A DNA stretch of 64,000 nucleotides from Peribacillus frigoritolerans_B (GTDB lineage: Bacteria > Bacillota > Bacilli > Bacillales > DSM-1321): NCBI RefSeq assembly GCF_044762665.1, contig NZ_JBIWES010000001.1, forward strand, positions 62,001 through 126,000, in the 5' to 3' direction. Below, one piece after another: positions 28,501 to 37,969 of this stretch. How positions within the stretch are numbered: position 1 is the first letter of the stretch; every line of letters begins with the position of its first letter. The translations under genes were made by a program, and so were the position numbers. The notes beneath the pieces were generated by a model. That model was not told where the DNA came from. It saw nothing but the letters and a program-made list of their open reading frames with translations, and did no database searches.

Positions 28501-31500
28501 ATTCGCGTTCGAATTAAGGGAGCTTGTCCCAAATGAAATGGTTCTTCCGCTTCGTTTTGAATGAGCCGCTTCATCTCTCTTTCTCTATCATCCAGAGAGA
28601 GAATTGTTAGATCCATTTGGGGGAGGGGCCTGAAAATATGCGACTTAATCTGTTGAACGGGTTGACCGTCCCGCTCTTGAATCACCGTCCGCAATGATTC
28701 ATGACGTTCAATCAACTGATTCCATCCCATCTCCAATGCTTCAAGAGACCATTTTCCTGTCAGTCGACATGCTGCATGAATATTGTACATCGCACTATTT
28801 GGCGTTAACTGATCAATGAACCATAGGCGTTTCTGTGCGTAGGAAAGCGGAATGGATTCTTCCCGTGCCATAGGTACAAGTGGTGGAATCTCTCGTTTTT
28901 TGTCTCCTTTACACAACTGATCCAGTCGCTTCGCCAATGCCTCTACCGTATCGTACTTGAAAAGTTCGCGTAGCGGGATTCTGATCTGGAATGCTTCTTG
29001 TAATCGAGAGACGATTTGAGTAGCGAGTAGTGAGTGCCCACCCCGTTCAAAGAAAGAGTCCTGAATGCCGATATTTTCTATTCCTAACACTTGACTCCAA
29101 ACCGAGGCGATGAGCTCTTCCGATGGCGTTCGCGGTAGGGCGTTAAAATCTCCTATAGGTTGTCCATCAGGTGCTGGTAAGGCTTTTCGGTCGATTTTCC
29201 CATTCGGAGTAAGCGGGAAATATTCCAACTCTACAAGGTGTGCTGGAACCATGTGATTCGGTAATTGGTTTTGGAGATACTCTCGCCACTTTTGGATATT
29301 TCCATCGCTTATCACATACGCTACCAATCGCTGATCGCCTGGGCGATCTTCTCTTACTAGCACGACAGCCTCTTTGATAGACGAATGCCTTTCTAAAGTC
29401 GCTTCAATTTCTCCAAGCTCAATCCGAAAGCCACGCATTTTCACTTGATGGTCCATTCTTCCTATGAATTTTAAATTCCCATCAGTTAGATATCTTACTA
29501 GATCTCCGGTTCGATATAGCCGTTCTCCTAATTGAAACGGATGCGGAACGAATCGTTCAGCAGTTAGATCAGGGCGGTTTAAATAACCACGTGCTAAGCC
29601 TGCACCACCAATATACAACTCACCCTCTATCCCTATCGATTGCAAGCGCTGATTCTGATCCAATACATATAGTTGGATATTCTGTATCGGGCTTCCAATA
29701 GAAACAAATTCTTGATTGAGTTGACAGTCATATGCATTCACGTAAATGGTCGCTTCTGTCGGTCCATAAAAGTTGGTCAATTTAACTTGTCCACCCTGAT
29801 CCCAGTTCTGTTGAAATCGTCTAACCAACCCTGGACTAAGCTCTTCCCCACCAGAAAACACATGACGCACGGATGAACATTTCCGTTTCAACTCAATATG
29901 ATCGAAATGATCTAAGAAAACAGATAGCATCGAGGGAACAAATTGGACAACGGTAACCCGGTGGTTCTCTATCACTTCAGCTATTATGGAAGGCTCTTTC
30001 TCCCCCCCCGGAGGCAGGAAGGATACACATGATCCTACACTAATACCCCAAAATAACTCCCACACAGATACGTCAAATGAAATAGGTGTTTTCTGCAAGA
30101 CCACATCCCTTTCAGAGAGTGGGTATTGATGTTGCATCCATTCAAGATAATTGATCACCGAATGATGCTCGATCATCACTCCCTTTGGTTTTCCTGTAGA
30201 TCCTGAAGTATACATGACGTATGCTAAATCTTTTCCTGCTACACTACTTATACATGCGGTCGGTTCTTCCTTTTCAATCGCAATGCGATCTTGATCCATA
30301 CAAATTATTTCAATTTGTTCGGATATACCTATTTTTTCTAACCTTTCTTGAGTCACTAGTACTTCGATTCTAGCATCTTCTAATATATAGCGTAGCCGAC
30401 TCTCGGGATACGTAGGATCAAGCGGAACATAGGCTCCTCCTGACTTTAGAATCCCTAGCAACCCTATCATCATTTTGGGGGATCGTTCCATATATACGCC
30501 GACTAAAGACTCTGGACCCACACCACACTTCTGTAAATAGTGAGCCAGCTGATTAGCACGCTCATTCAGCTCTCTATAGGTAAGTTGCTCATTTTCATAA
30601 ATAACCGCGATCGCTTCTGGTGTTTTCTCTACTTGCTTCTCAAATAACGCATGAATCATGCTCTCACATGAATATTCTACTTGGGTATCATTCCATTTCT
30701 CTAGTAGTTGTGTCCGCTCTTCCATTGTTAAATTGGTAATTTCGGATAGCTTTGGATCCGAGCTTTTCGTCATCTGGATCAATGTTTGCGATAGATGACC
30801 CTGAATCCGATGAATGGTCTCTTCATCAAAATGATTCCGGTCATACATCAACTTCAAAGTGATTTCCTTACCTGGCATTGCAATGAACGTCAAAGGATAA
30901 TTTGTTTGTTCTGCACTTTGAGCCTCTAGTAATCTTAAATCAGCATTGCGTTCTCCTTGGATCGGGTAATTTTCGAACACATACAAAGTATGAAATAAAG
31001 CACTACTCCTTGGAACTTCACTCCAACCTTGAATATCGACCAATGAATTATACTCGTATTGTCTCCGTTCCATTTCTTTCATCTGTATCTTACGGAGCCA
31101 TTCTACTACTGATGTATCATCCGTTACACGAATTCGTGTAGGCAATGTGTTAATGAATAGACCAACCATTTTCTCTGCTCCAACTAATTCAGTAGGACGT
31201 CCAGAGCTAGTCACACCAAATACGATGTCGCTTTCGCCGCTATACCGGCTCATCAAATAAGCCCAGGCTCCTTGCAGTAACGTATTTAATGTTAGCTGAT
31301 TATTTCGCACCCACTCTTGTAAAGACTCAGTCAGTTCCTCAGATAGCCGATAAACACACTCTCCATAACCCTTCTCCTGCCCCTGGTCACTTCTTTCCGT
31401 CGCTAATGGCGTAGGTGCATGAAATCCTTTTAATTCTTCTGTCCAGAATTTTTCAGCTTTACTTAGATCTTGTTTATTAATCCACTGGATATATTTTTTA

Positions 31501-32042
31501 TAGGGAAGAGACTTGGGAAGATCGAATGCTTCTCCCTTTATCATCTTGAGATAAACTTCCATTACTTCACTGAAGATCAGGGACACACTCCACCCATCCA
31601 ACAAAATATGATGATGCGTCCAAATGATTCTCGTTTCTTCTTCTGCTTCTTTAATCGCAGTGATTCTCATTAACGGTGCTTCGTCTAACGAAAACCCTTG
31701 CCTTCGATCAGCATTCAAAAACTGGTGTAATTTCTTTTCCCTCTCTCCACATGGAAGAGCACTCCAGTCTTCTCGACGAATGGTAAAAGGAAGACGTTGA
31801 TAAACAGCTTGCAATGGCTTTTCTACTTCCTCCCAAACAAATACAGAACGAAGGATCTCATGTCGGTGAATGATGTATTCCCAAGACTTTTCGAAAGTGG
31901 CAACATCCAATCGACCACCGAGTAAGAAACCTACCTGTACAATGTAGGAAAAAGAATGATCATCATCTTGATCATATAAAGTATGAAACAGCATCCCTTT
32001 TTGCAAGGGGGATAATCCGTATATATCAATAATGTCCCTCAT
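25572..32042 (-). CDS. krsB: Two-module NRPS, kurstakin synthetase B type
   Basis: 2156 aa. Rough order: D-C-L type C 1-430 (MRDIIDIYGLSPLQKGMLFHTL), A 455-955, T 980-1045, L-C-L type C 1050-1490 (IPLSYAQKRLWFIDQ), A 1510-2010, T 2030-2095, then an acidic tail (EELLELLKQLEELSEEEAQ) that looks like a docking helix for krsC. The first C accepts a D-residue, consistent with the epimerase ending krsA. Codes by eye: module 2 DVWQFGFIYK (no confident match; kurstakin has Gly here), module 3 DLFNNALTYK (Ala). Only 2 bp separate it from krsA, and it overlaps krsC by 4 bp. Confidence 0.85.
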   Translation of the reverse strand: MRDIIDIYGLSPLQKGMLFHTLYDQDDDHSFSYIVQVGFLLGGRLDVATFEKSWEYIIHRHEILRSVFVWEEVEKPLQAVYQRLPFTIRREDWSALPCGEREKKLHQFLNADRRQGFSLDEAPLMRITAIKEAEEETRIIWTHHHILLDGWSVSLIFSEVMEVYLKMIKGEAFDLPKSLPYKKYIQWINKQDLSKAEKFWTEELKGFHAPTPLATERSDQGQEKGYGECVYRLSEELTESLQEWVRNNQLTLNTLLQGAWAYLMSRYSGESDIVFGVTSSGRPTELVGAEKMVGLFINTLPTRIRVTDDTSVVEWLRKIQMKEMERRQYEYNSLVDIQGWSEVPRSSALFHTLYVFENYPIQGERNADLRLLEAQSAEQTNYPLTFIAMPGKEITLKLMYDRNHFDEETIHRIQGHLSQTLIQMTKSSDPKLSEITNLTMEERTQLLEKWNDTQVEYSCESMIHALFEKQVEKTPEAIAVIYENEQLTYRELNERANQLAHYLQKCGVGPESLVGVYMERSPKMMIGLLGILKSGGAYVPLDPTYPESRLRYILEDARIEVLVTQERLEKIGISEQIEIICMDQDRIAIEKEEPTACISSVAGKDLAYVMYTSGSTGKPKGVMIEHHSVINYLEWMQHQYPLSERDVVLQKTPISFDVSVWELFWGISVGSCVSFLPPGGEKEPSIIAEVIENHRVTVVQFVPSMLSVFLDHFDHIELKRKCSSVRHVFSGGEELSPGLVRRFQQNWDQGGQVKLTNFYGPTEATIYVNAYDCQLNQEFVSIGSPIQNIQLYVLDQNQRLQSIGIEGELYIGGAGLARGYLNRPDLTAERFVPHPFQLGERLYRTGDLVRYLTDGNLKFIGRMDHQVKMRGFRIELGEIEATLERHSSIKEAVVLVREDRPGDQRLVAYVISDGNIQKWREYLQNQLPNHMVPAHLVELEYFPLTPNGKIDRKALPAPDGQPIGDFNALPRTPSEELIASVWSQVLGIENIGIQDSFFERGGHSLLATQIVSRLQEAFQIRIPLRELFKYDTVEALAKRLDQLCKGDKKREIPPLVPMAREESIPLSYAQKRLWFIDQLTPNSAMYNIHAACRLTGKWSLEALEMGWNQLIERHESLRTVIQERDGQPVQQIKSHIFRPLPQMDLTILSLDDREREMKRLIQNEAEEPFHLGQAPLIRTRILKIDKEEWVLLCTMHHIISDGWSMGILLEEWMAFYEGALSGKPVELKKLPVQYADFALWQKEWLKEEDFNQHLQYWKEELAGELPVLQLPMDRPRPAVQTHSGASQSLMLSYSLWEKIKELSQREGSTLFMTLMAAYQSFLARYTGQDDILVGSPIANRNVMEIEGLIGFFVNTLVYRADLSGNPTFLELLSQIRKKALKAYEYQDIPFEKVVEAVKPERNTSHSPIFQTMFTLQNMKQGLPQLSERNMEMMQSHTSVAKFDLSLFASETEEGLLLTFEYNTDLFNAATIERMAGHFEHWLYEIVSHPKDSLSKLNMLSKAEYNRLLEEWNDTGVVDLRESTIHTLFEEQVEKTPEAIAVVCEDEELTYRELDERSNQLAHYLQKRGVGCESLVGISVTRSSEMIVGLLGIMKAGGAYVPIDPAYPESRLRYILADAHIEVLVTQEKLQQKMTLLESVDMICIDRDRAAIEQEVTTACTSEVTSDNLAYIIYTSGSTGNPKGVMIEHRSTLTMIHWAHQTYSREELAGVLASTSLSFDLSVFEVFVPLTMGGKVIVAESALHLDKLSTKDVTLVNTVPSAAKELVRAKTIPSSVRVMNLAGEPLPQSLVQHLYERSPIEKVYNLYGPSEDTTYSTYMKLEKGVMHKVPPIGRPISNTEVYVLSANQQMVPIGVVGELYIGGSGLARGYLNRPDLTNERFIPHPFKEGERVYRTGDLVRYLPDGTLDYLGRIDHQVKIRGFRIELGEIEATLQSHSSVNEVVVMVREDYPGDQRLVAYVVGEENAHDWRDYLKTQLPNYMVPAHFVGLTAFPLTPNGKIDRKALPAPNCKEAEGGYVAPRTPTEEAIVSIWHQVLGTENIGIHDSFFELGGHSLLATQAVSSLKEAFGIELPLHDLFTYTTVQELAERVNQLRRSGNEQAQNDSKGNVSFQDYIQKEAAASNDEELLELLKQLEELSEEEAQGIFESNLVEEGLKK

Positions 32043-32044
32043 CG

Positions 32045-35000
32045 TTACACCCTCTTCTTTGTTAATTTAAGTAATACTTTACTCAAGCTATCTTCCGTAA
32101 GTGCCTCTGCATCAGCAAAGTCAGATACTGTAAAAGCAGACTCTGTCGTTGGTGGATTTAACAGGAGTCGAAGCTGATTTAACATGCCCTTTGCTATCGC
32201 TTGAATTGTCAATCTGGAAAACTGTTCTCTACTATACATCCAAACAAAATGTAGCTCCTCATCTTTTACCATACCGACAACATCAATCGGGTGAGATGGT
32301 TTCGATTCTGGAGCATGGTCTAAGCGTGTAAATCCTGTCTCCTGCATAAACAAAGATTCTTTGGAAAACACTTGATCAAATTGTCCCAAATAGTTAAAGC
32401 TTATCGATGGTTTTTGCTGCTGATAGATCGGAAGCAATTCTCTGCTCAAGTAAAGTAAAATACCATAATCAATGCCATGATTCGGAATTCGACGCAATTG
32501 ATCTTTCACAGCCTTTAATCCCTCAATAGGTGTCGTTGTTCCTTGAAGATCAAAGTGAACCGGATAAATACTTGTGAACCAACCCACTGTCCGCGATAGG
32601 TCAACGCCTTCGATCATCTCTTCTCTCCCATGTCCTTCCAAGTGAACAGAAAGCTTATGCTGATTTGTACAGTCGGCTATAGCTTGTACTAATGCCGTCA
32701 TTAGTACCTCGTTAATCCGTGTTTTATAAGTCGCCGGAACTTCTTGTAACAACGCATGAGTCTCTTCTGCTCCCAACGTCACCGTCACTTGATCAGTCGA
32801 TGCTTCTGTCGTTTCCTGTATAGGATAGTCCATCGGAATCGTCATCACTTGTTTTGCTGCCTGTTCATGCCAATAATCTTGTACTTCTTTTGAAATATCT
32901 GACTCACTGTATGCCTGTAGTCGTTCCGACCATTCTTTAAAGGATGTACTTTTCGCAGGTAACCGAACTTTCTGACCTTGTTCTATCTGGTTGTATACGG
33001 CCTGTAAATCTTCCAATAGAATTCGCCATGATACCCCATCTACTACTAAATGATGAACCGTCCAGAATAATCGATCGTTCCCATTCGAACCACCATCGAA
33101 GTACACTACTCTCATCAATGGACCTGTAAGTAAATTGAAACTGGCTTGAGTGATATCCATCTCATCTTGTATCACTTGATTCCACGCTTGTTGATCAGCA
33201 TCGTTTCGCTTTATCACACGAAGTACAGACTGTTCATCAATCCCCTCATTTCTCTGCTTCCAGGTTCCATTGGGCAATTGTCCATATCGGAAACGTAAGG
33301 CGTCATGATGCTTGAGTAAGTTTAATAGCGCTTCCTCTAGTAACTCCACATTCAATCTCTCTCTTACTCTCAAAAGCATCGACTGATTCCAATGTTGTGG
33401 ATGCGGATGATCTTGCTCGAAGAACCAGTACTGGATCGGGGTGAGCGGTACCTCTCCCGTCACAACACCCTGCTCCGCTTGCACTCCCTGATCTTCTTTG
33501 ACTACTTGTGCCAACTCGGCAATCGTTGGGTGATCAAACATTTGCTTGGGTGTAAGTTTTAAGCCCAATTGACTCGCTCCTGATATGATTTGAATGCTGA
33601 GAATCGAGTCTCCACCAATTTCAAAGAAGTTATCATGGATTCCCACCTTTTTAATCCCTAATATTTGTTTCCAAATGGTAGCCAGTGTTTCTTCGTTACT
33701 ATTCCGGGGGGCAACACATTCACTTTCAATTTTCCTCTCCCCTGGTACATGTAAGGCCTCACGATCAACTTTACCGTTAGCAGTTAGTGGAATGGCTTCC
33801 ATCATCACAAATTCTGAAGGAACCATATAGCTTGGTAGTTCCGCCTTGAGATAATCTCTCCATGCACCTACATTCCCATCACCCACGACATATGCCACTA
33901 ATCGTTTATCACCTGGCTGATCTTCTCGCACGATTACAACAGCCTCTTTTATGGATGTATGCGCGTGTAAAGCAGATTCAATTTCCCCGAGTTCAATTCG
34001 GAAACCACGGATCTTCACCTGGTGATCAATTCGCCCAAGATAATCCAGATTTCCGTCAGGCAAGTATCTCGCTAAGTCTCCTGTCCGATATAATCGCGCT
34101 GCCGGGTCACTACTGAATAGATGAGGAATGAAACGTTCTGCTGTCAATTCGGGTCTGTTTAAATACCCACGTACGAGTCCTGCTCCACCAATATATAGTT
34201 CGCCAGTTACGCCAATAGGCACAGGCTGTTGACAAGCGTCTAGAACATACACTTCTAAATCTGGAATCCGCTTTCCGATATTACTTTTTGAAGAATGCTG
34301 CACATCATCTTGGGTAATTGGATTATAAGTAACATGAACGGTAGTTTCTGTAATTCCATACATATTGATTAGCTGTGGCTTCTGCTCTCCATATCTTTGA
34401 AACCATGGTAGCAAGCTGGTAGGATCGAGTGCTTCCCCACCAAATATGACATAGCGCAGATTCAAGTTTTTATTCTCATCTTCTTGTTCACACACCTGTA
34501 TCAATTGTCGGAATGCGGATGGTGTCTGATTAAGAACCGTAACCTCTTCCTTTACTAACAGTTGATAGAAATCCTTGGGCGATCGACTGATCCAGTAAGG
34601 AACAACGACCAATCTACCACCATAGAGCAATGCCCCCCAAATTTCCCATACCGAGAAGTCAAACGCATAAGAATGGAAAAGCGTCCAAGTATCTTTTTCA
34701 TCAAACTGATACCAGCATTCCGTTGATTTAAATAAACGAATCACATTGTGATGCTCTACCATAACTCCCTTCGGATTCCCTGTTGATCCTGAAGTATAAA
34801 TCACGTAAGCGAGGTGTTGAGGACTAACATCAGAAATCGGTAAAGCAGTACTTTCTTTCTCAATTTCAACTTGATTTCGATCAAGACAAATCGATTTGAT
34901 ATTCTCTGGTAACCATTTCGATCCTTTTAAACTTTCTTGCGTTACGACCAACTGAATGCTAGCGTCCTCTAAAATATACTGAAGTCGCTGCTCTGGATAT

Positions 35001-36604
35001 GTTGGATCTAGTGGAACATAAGCTCCGCCAGCCTTCAGAATTCCCAAAATACCTACAACCATTTCAGGAGAACGTTCAACACAAAGTCCAACCAACGAAT
35101 CGGGTCCTACTCCTTTTTTCTGCAGATAGTGAGCTAATTGATTCGCACGTTCATTAAGCTCCCTATAGGTAAGCCTCTCCTTTTCATACATAACTGCAAT
35201 GGCATTGGGATGAAGCGTCGCTTGCTGCTCAAACAGCTCATGAATGGTTGCTTGAGGTGGAAAGTCAAGCTTAGGATCATTGAACTCTACTAAACTTTTT
35301 CTTTTATCCACTTCTGAAAGGATTTCAATCTCAGCAACCTTCTGTTTCGGATTTTTAAATGTGTTTTCCATTAATGCTAGCATGGTGTTAAAAAAGCGAA
35401 TCATCTCTTCTTTGGAAAATAATTCTTCACGATAATCAATATGTACTTGCAAGGAGTCTATATCAGTCAAGTTTTCGATATGTACTGCAAAATCTTGTAC
35501 TTCTTCACGATTTGGAATCCAAAGAGAGTCACCACTTTCACCACGCTCTCTATAATCGATCGTAGTTCCAAAAAGTCGAACATTACTGTTATTCTCTTGA
35601 TTCATCTGCTTTAATAACAAATCAAATGGATATTTCTGATGTCTTAATACTTTACGTTGCTTCCTCGACACTCGACCAATAAATGAGAGTACTTCTTCAT
35701 CAGGATCGATATCCATTCTCAGAGGAACTGTACTCACCATCATTCCAATTAATTCCCGCTCCATTTTAGTCATACGATTGCCATAAGCCATTCCCAAGGC
35801 AATATCAAGCGACGAGGTCCAACGATACATCGACAACGAAAGCGCAGCAACAAAAAGAGTATATATACTAAATCCGTAATGATCAGAAAATTCTTCTAAC
35901 CCCCTCTTTGAATATTCAGATAATTCGAACGTCTCACGTGATGCTCTCGTACTGACTTGGTAAGCATTATAGGGTTTCAATCCCGTTACGGATGGAAGTG
36001 TTTTGAATTCCTCTAACCAGAAGCTTTGATCTTTTTGAAAACGACTGCTGTTCAAGTACGTCTGTTCATTGACTAAAAACTCAACATATGAGTTTTTAGG
36101 GATGTTCATATCTTTCTCACTATGAAACTCATGATAATATTTAGCAATCTGACTAGTCCAAATTTGGATTGATAAACCATCCATGATAATGTGATGAACA
36201 TTGCCAAAGACGGCACACTCATTATCGCTTATTTTTATTAAAGCAAAATAGTATAATTCAGAATCAAATAACGTAAACGTCTCTTGCGCCTTCTGCTCAA
36301 TCCATTTTTCCAGCAAATCGGAATCTCTCACGGAACTGAGGTCGAAGAAGTCAAATTTTCGTTCTTGATGTTTAACAAAATATTGCTCAGGTTCCTGGTG
36401 CCTATTTTCTTTCAGCCTGATACACAGACCATCATTTTCACTGATGACACGATTCACGGCTCGATTTAATATCGAATAATTCATTTTTCGATTGATCTTG
36501 AACAAGAATTTCAGATTACATATCCCTTTACCTGAATTAATAAATTCTGTATACCATATTCTCCTCTGTGGATGACTTAAAGGATAACACTCCTCATTGG
36601 ACAT
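32045..36604 (-). CDS. krsA: Loading NRPS module C-A-T-E, kurstakin synthetase A type
   Basis: 1519 aa from the ATG at 36604, which has GAAGGGAG 7 nt upstream; a longer in-frame TTG start (36622) overlaps that site. The first C domain (about 1-430; HHIIMDG near 137-143) begins CYPLSHPQRRIWYTE, close to the lipo-initiation C domain of surfactin synthetase SrfAA. The first residue is therefore probably fatty-acylated. A domain about 452-955 with code DFWNIGMVHK, the standard Thr code. T domain with the phosphopantetheine Ser in GGDSI near residue 1000. E domain about 1040-1510 with HHLVVDGVSWRILLEDL. Predicted product step: acyl-D-Thr. It follows the exporter gene by 14 bp. Confidence 0.85.
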   Translation of the reverse strand: MSNEECYPLSHPQRRIWYTEFINSGKGICNLKFLFKINRKMNYSILNRAVNRVISENDGLCIRLKENRHQEPEQYFVKHQERKFDFFDLSSVRDSDLLEKWIEQKAQETFTLFDSELYYFALIKISDNECAVFGNVHHIIMDGLSIQIWTSQIAKYYHEFHSEKDMNIPKNSYVEFLVNEQTYLNSSRFQKDQSFWLEEFKTLPSVTGLKPYNAYQVSTRASRETFELSEYSKRGLEEFSDHYGFSIYTLFVAALSLSMYRWTSSLDIALGMAYGNRMTKMERELIGMMVSTVPLRMDIDPDEEVLSFIGRVSRKQRKVLRHQKYPFDLLLKQMNQENNSNVRLFGTTIDYRERGESGDSLWIPNREEVQDFAVHIENLTDIDSLQVHIDYREELFSKEEMIRFFNTMLALMENTFKNPKQKVAEIEILSEVDKRKSLVEFNDPKLDFPPQATIHELFEQQATLHPNAIAVMYEKERLTYRELNERANQLAHYLQKKGVGPDSLVGLCVERSPEMVVGILGILKAGGAYVPLDPTYPEQRLQYILEDASIQLVVTQESLKGSKWLPENIKSICLDRNQVEIEKESTALPISDVSPQHLAYVIYTSGSTGNPKGVMVEHHNVIRLFKSTECWYQFDEKDTWTLFHSYAFDFSVWEIWGALLYGGRLVVVPYWISRSPKDFYQLLVKEEVTVLNQTPSAFRQLIQVCEQEDENKNLNLRYVIFGGEALDPTSLLPWFQRYGEQKPQLINMYGITETTVHVTYNPITQDDVQHSSKSNIGKRIPDLEVYVLDACQQPVPIGVTGELYIGGAGLVRGYLNRPELTAERFIPHLFSSDPAARLYRTGDLARYLPDGNLDYLGRIDHQVKIRGFRIELGEIESALHAHTSIKEAVVIVREDQPGDKRLVAYVVGDGNVGAWRDYLKAELPSYMVPSEFVMMEAIPLTANGKVDREALHVPGERKIESECVAPRNSNEETLATIWKQILGIKKVGIHDNFFEIGGDSILSIQIISGASQLGLKLTPKQMFDHPTIAELAQVVKEDQGVQAEQGVVTGEVPLTPIQYWFFEQDHPHPQHWNQSMLLRVRERLNVELLEEALLNLLKHHDALRFRYGQLPNGTWKQRNEGIDEQSVLRVIKRNDADQQAWNQVIQDEMDITQASFNLLTGPLMRVVYFDGGSNGNDRLFWTVHHLVVDGVSWRILLEDLQAVYNQIEQGQKVRLPAKSTSFKEWSERLQAYSESDISKEVQDYWHEQAAKQVMTIPMDYPIQETTEASTDQVTVTLGAEETHALLQEVPATYKTRINEVLMTALVQAIADCTNQHKLSVHLEGHGREEMIEGVDLSRTVGWFTSIYPVHFDLQGTTTPIEGLKAVKDQLRRIPNHGIDYGILLYLSRELLPIYQQQKPSISFNYLGQFDQVFSKESLFMQETGFTRLDHAPESKPSHPIDVVGMVKDEELHFVWMYSREQFSRLTIQAIAKGMLNQLRLLLNPPTTESAFTVSDFADAEALTEDSLSKVLLKLTKKRV

Positions 36605-36618
36605 AAAAAATTCTCCCT

Positions 36619-37866
36619 TCAAAGATGATTTACACTTATGGGTTCGTGTTTAACCCAAAAATATTTTTGTAATAAGACCCCAATTACTCCAATAATGATG
36701 AGCCCAATACCCACATAAAAATAGAGTTGAGTTACTCCGAAAATGTGAACCAGTGGTCCGCTCATAGCAGGAGAAATGATGAGGACTGCATTTGCTAAAC
36801 TGCTTTGAATCCCAAATACTCTTCCGACCTGTTCTTGATGAGATTCTATTTGCAAAATGACTTGATTGGATACAAGCATAAGTCCACTTCCAAAACCAGC
36901 AATAAAACTAATCAGATAGCCAAAAATGAGGGATGTACCGGGACTTATCAGACCAATCCCACCAAAGCCAATTCCCATTAAAGCGATGCCTCCACATAAT
37001 ACCCAACCATATTGAAAATGTTTCAATTTCTGAGTTAAGAATGCACCAATTATTCCCCCAATACCAATAATAGAAATGATGTATCCCATTTTACTCTTAT
37101 CATTTGGGAACAAGCTCTTAAATAAAGTAGGGAACTGTGAGTCTACTAATTGTAATACTGCCATAGCTATTGTAAAGAAAATCATGGTTGATAATATCAT
37201 CCGATTGGATAATACATAAACCCAAGCTTGTAACCAAGCAGTCCAAGTACTTTGCTGTTGCTTTTCTACCTGTTCTCTTGACAGAGATTCCTTTAACCTT
37301 AATGTCGGCAACAGAACCAAAGCAGCTAGAAAACAGCATATTGCCCTTATAACCAGACAAAAATCTGGCTGGAACCAGCCCAGTAACATTCCTCCTATAA
37401 GTGGACCCACTATTTTGGTTCCTTGCTCAACTATCCCATTGATACTTACCGCTTTGGTAAGCAGATCAGGGGAAACAATCTTTCGTGTTAATGTTTGCTG
37501 TGCAGGATAATAGAAAACGGTGAAAATGGAACGAATCATTAATACTAACAAAAGCCAATGAATATTTTGGACAAATAAAAGAACAATTGTTAATAGACCA
37601 ACCATAAGATTACAAAACATCATAATTGGAATTTTTCTAAAGCGATCAGCAATCACACCTGCCCATGAACTAAATAAAATTCCAGGTAGTGCATACGCAA
37701 CGGGAATCAATCCAATCATGGTGGGGTCTGCTTCCCATTCAAAAGCAACAATGGTCATAATGGCTAACATGTCAATAAATACTCCGAGCATAAGCAGTGA
37801 ATACGCAGAAAAAACTTGTAAATAAATTGTATTTCCCCATAGCCCTTTTGAGTCGGTAGTTTTCAT
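36619..37866 (-). CDS. krsE: MFS exporter of the lipopeptide operon
   Basis: 415 aa from the ATG at 37866, with AAGGAG 9 nt upstream. Twelve-helix major facilitator: the first helix starts near GNTIYLQVFSAYSLLML, and motif A reads GVIADRFRKIP after helix 2. It resembles macrolide-type efflux MFS proteins and heads the NRPS operon, so lipopeptide export or self-protection is the likely role. The open frame continues upstream to 38259 (546 aa), but residues before the ATG are a collagenase fragment plus leader, and that longer start has no ribosome site. I treat the upstream frame as fortuitous. Confidence 0.85.
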   Translation of the reverse strand: MKTTDSKGLWGNTIYLQVFSAYSLLMLGVFIDMLAIMTIVAFEWEADPTMIGLIPVAYALPGILFSSWAGVIADRFRKIPIMMFCNLMVGLLTIVLLFVQNIHWLLLVLMIRSIFTVFYYPAQQTLTRKIVSPDLLTKAVSINGIVEQGTKIVGPLIGGMLLGWFQPDFCLVIRAICCFLAALVLLPTLRLKESLSREQVEKQQQSTWTAWLQAWVYVLSNRMILSTMIFFTIAMAVLQLVDSQFPTLFKSLFPNDKSKMGYIISIIGIGGIIGAFLTQKLKHFQYGWVLCGGIALMGIGFGGIGLISPGTSLIFGYLISFIAGFGSGLMLVSNQVILQIESHQEQVGRVFGIQSSLANAVLIISPAMSGPLVHIFGVTQLYFYVGIGLIIIGVIGVLLQKYFWVKHEPISVNHL

Positions 37867-37925
37867 AAAAACGAGCTCCTTAAGTTTACTAAAAAAGAAC
37901 AACGATAGGTCATTCCAACTCTCTA

Positions 37926-37965
37926 GCCAGTTAGCTTCAAAGCTCGTGTGATATAGCTGACTGGC
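37926..37965. promoter_or_regulatory. Inverted repeat in the krsE leader
   Basis: Arms GCCAGTTAGCT (37926-37936) and AGCTGACTGGC (37955-37965) pair with one mismatch around an 18-nt loop. The repeat lies between the end of collagenase homology (about 37970) and the krsE ribosome site. It could be an attenuator, an operator, or a relic of the recombination that truncated the collagenase gene. Confidence 0.45.
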
Positions 37966-37969
37966 TGGA

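Noticed and set aside
37914..37929. Sigma-54 like -24/-12 element (TGGCTAGAGAGTTGGA) upstream of krsE
   Set aside because: The essential GC of the -12 element is GG here, and part of the match comes from the inverted repeat. No activator site is evident.
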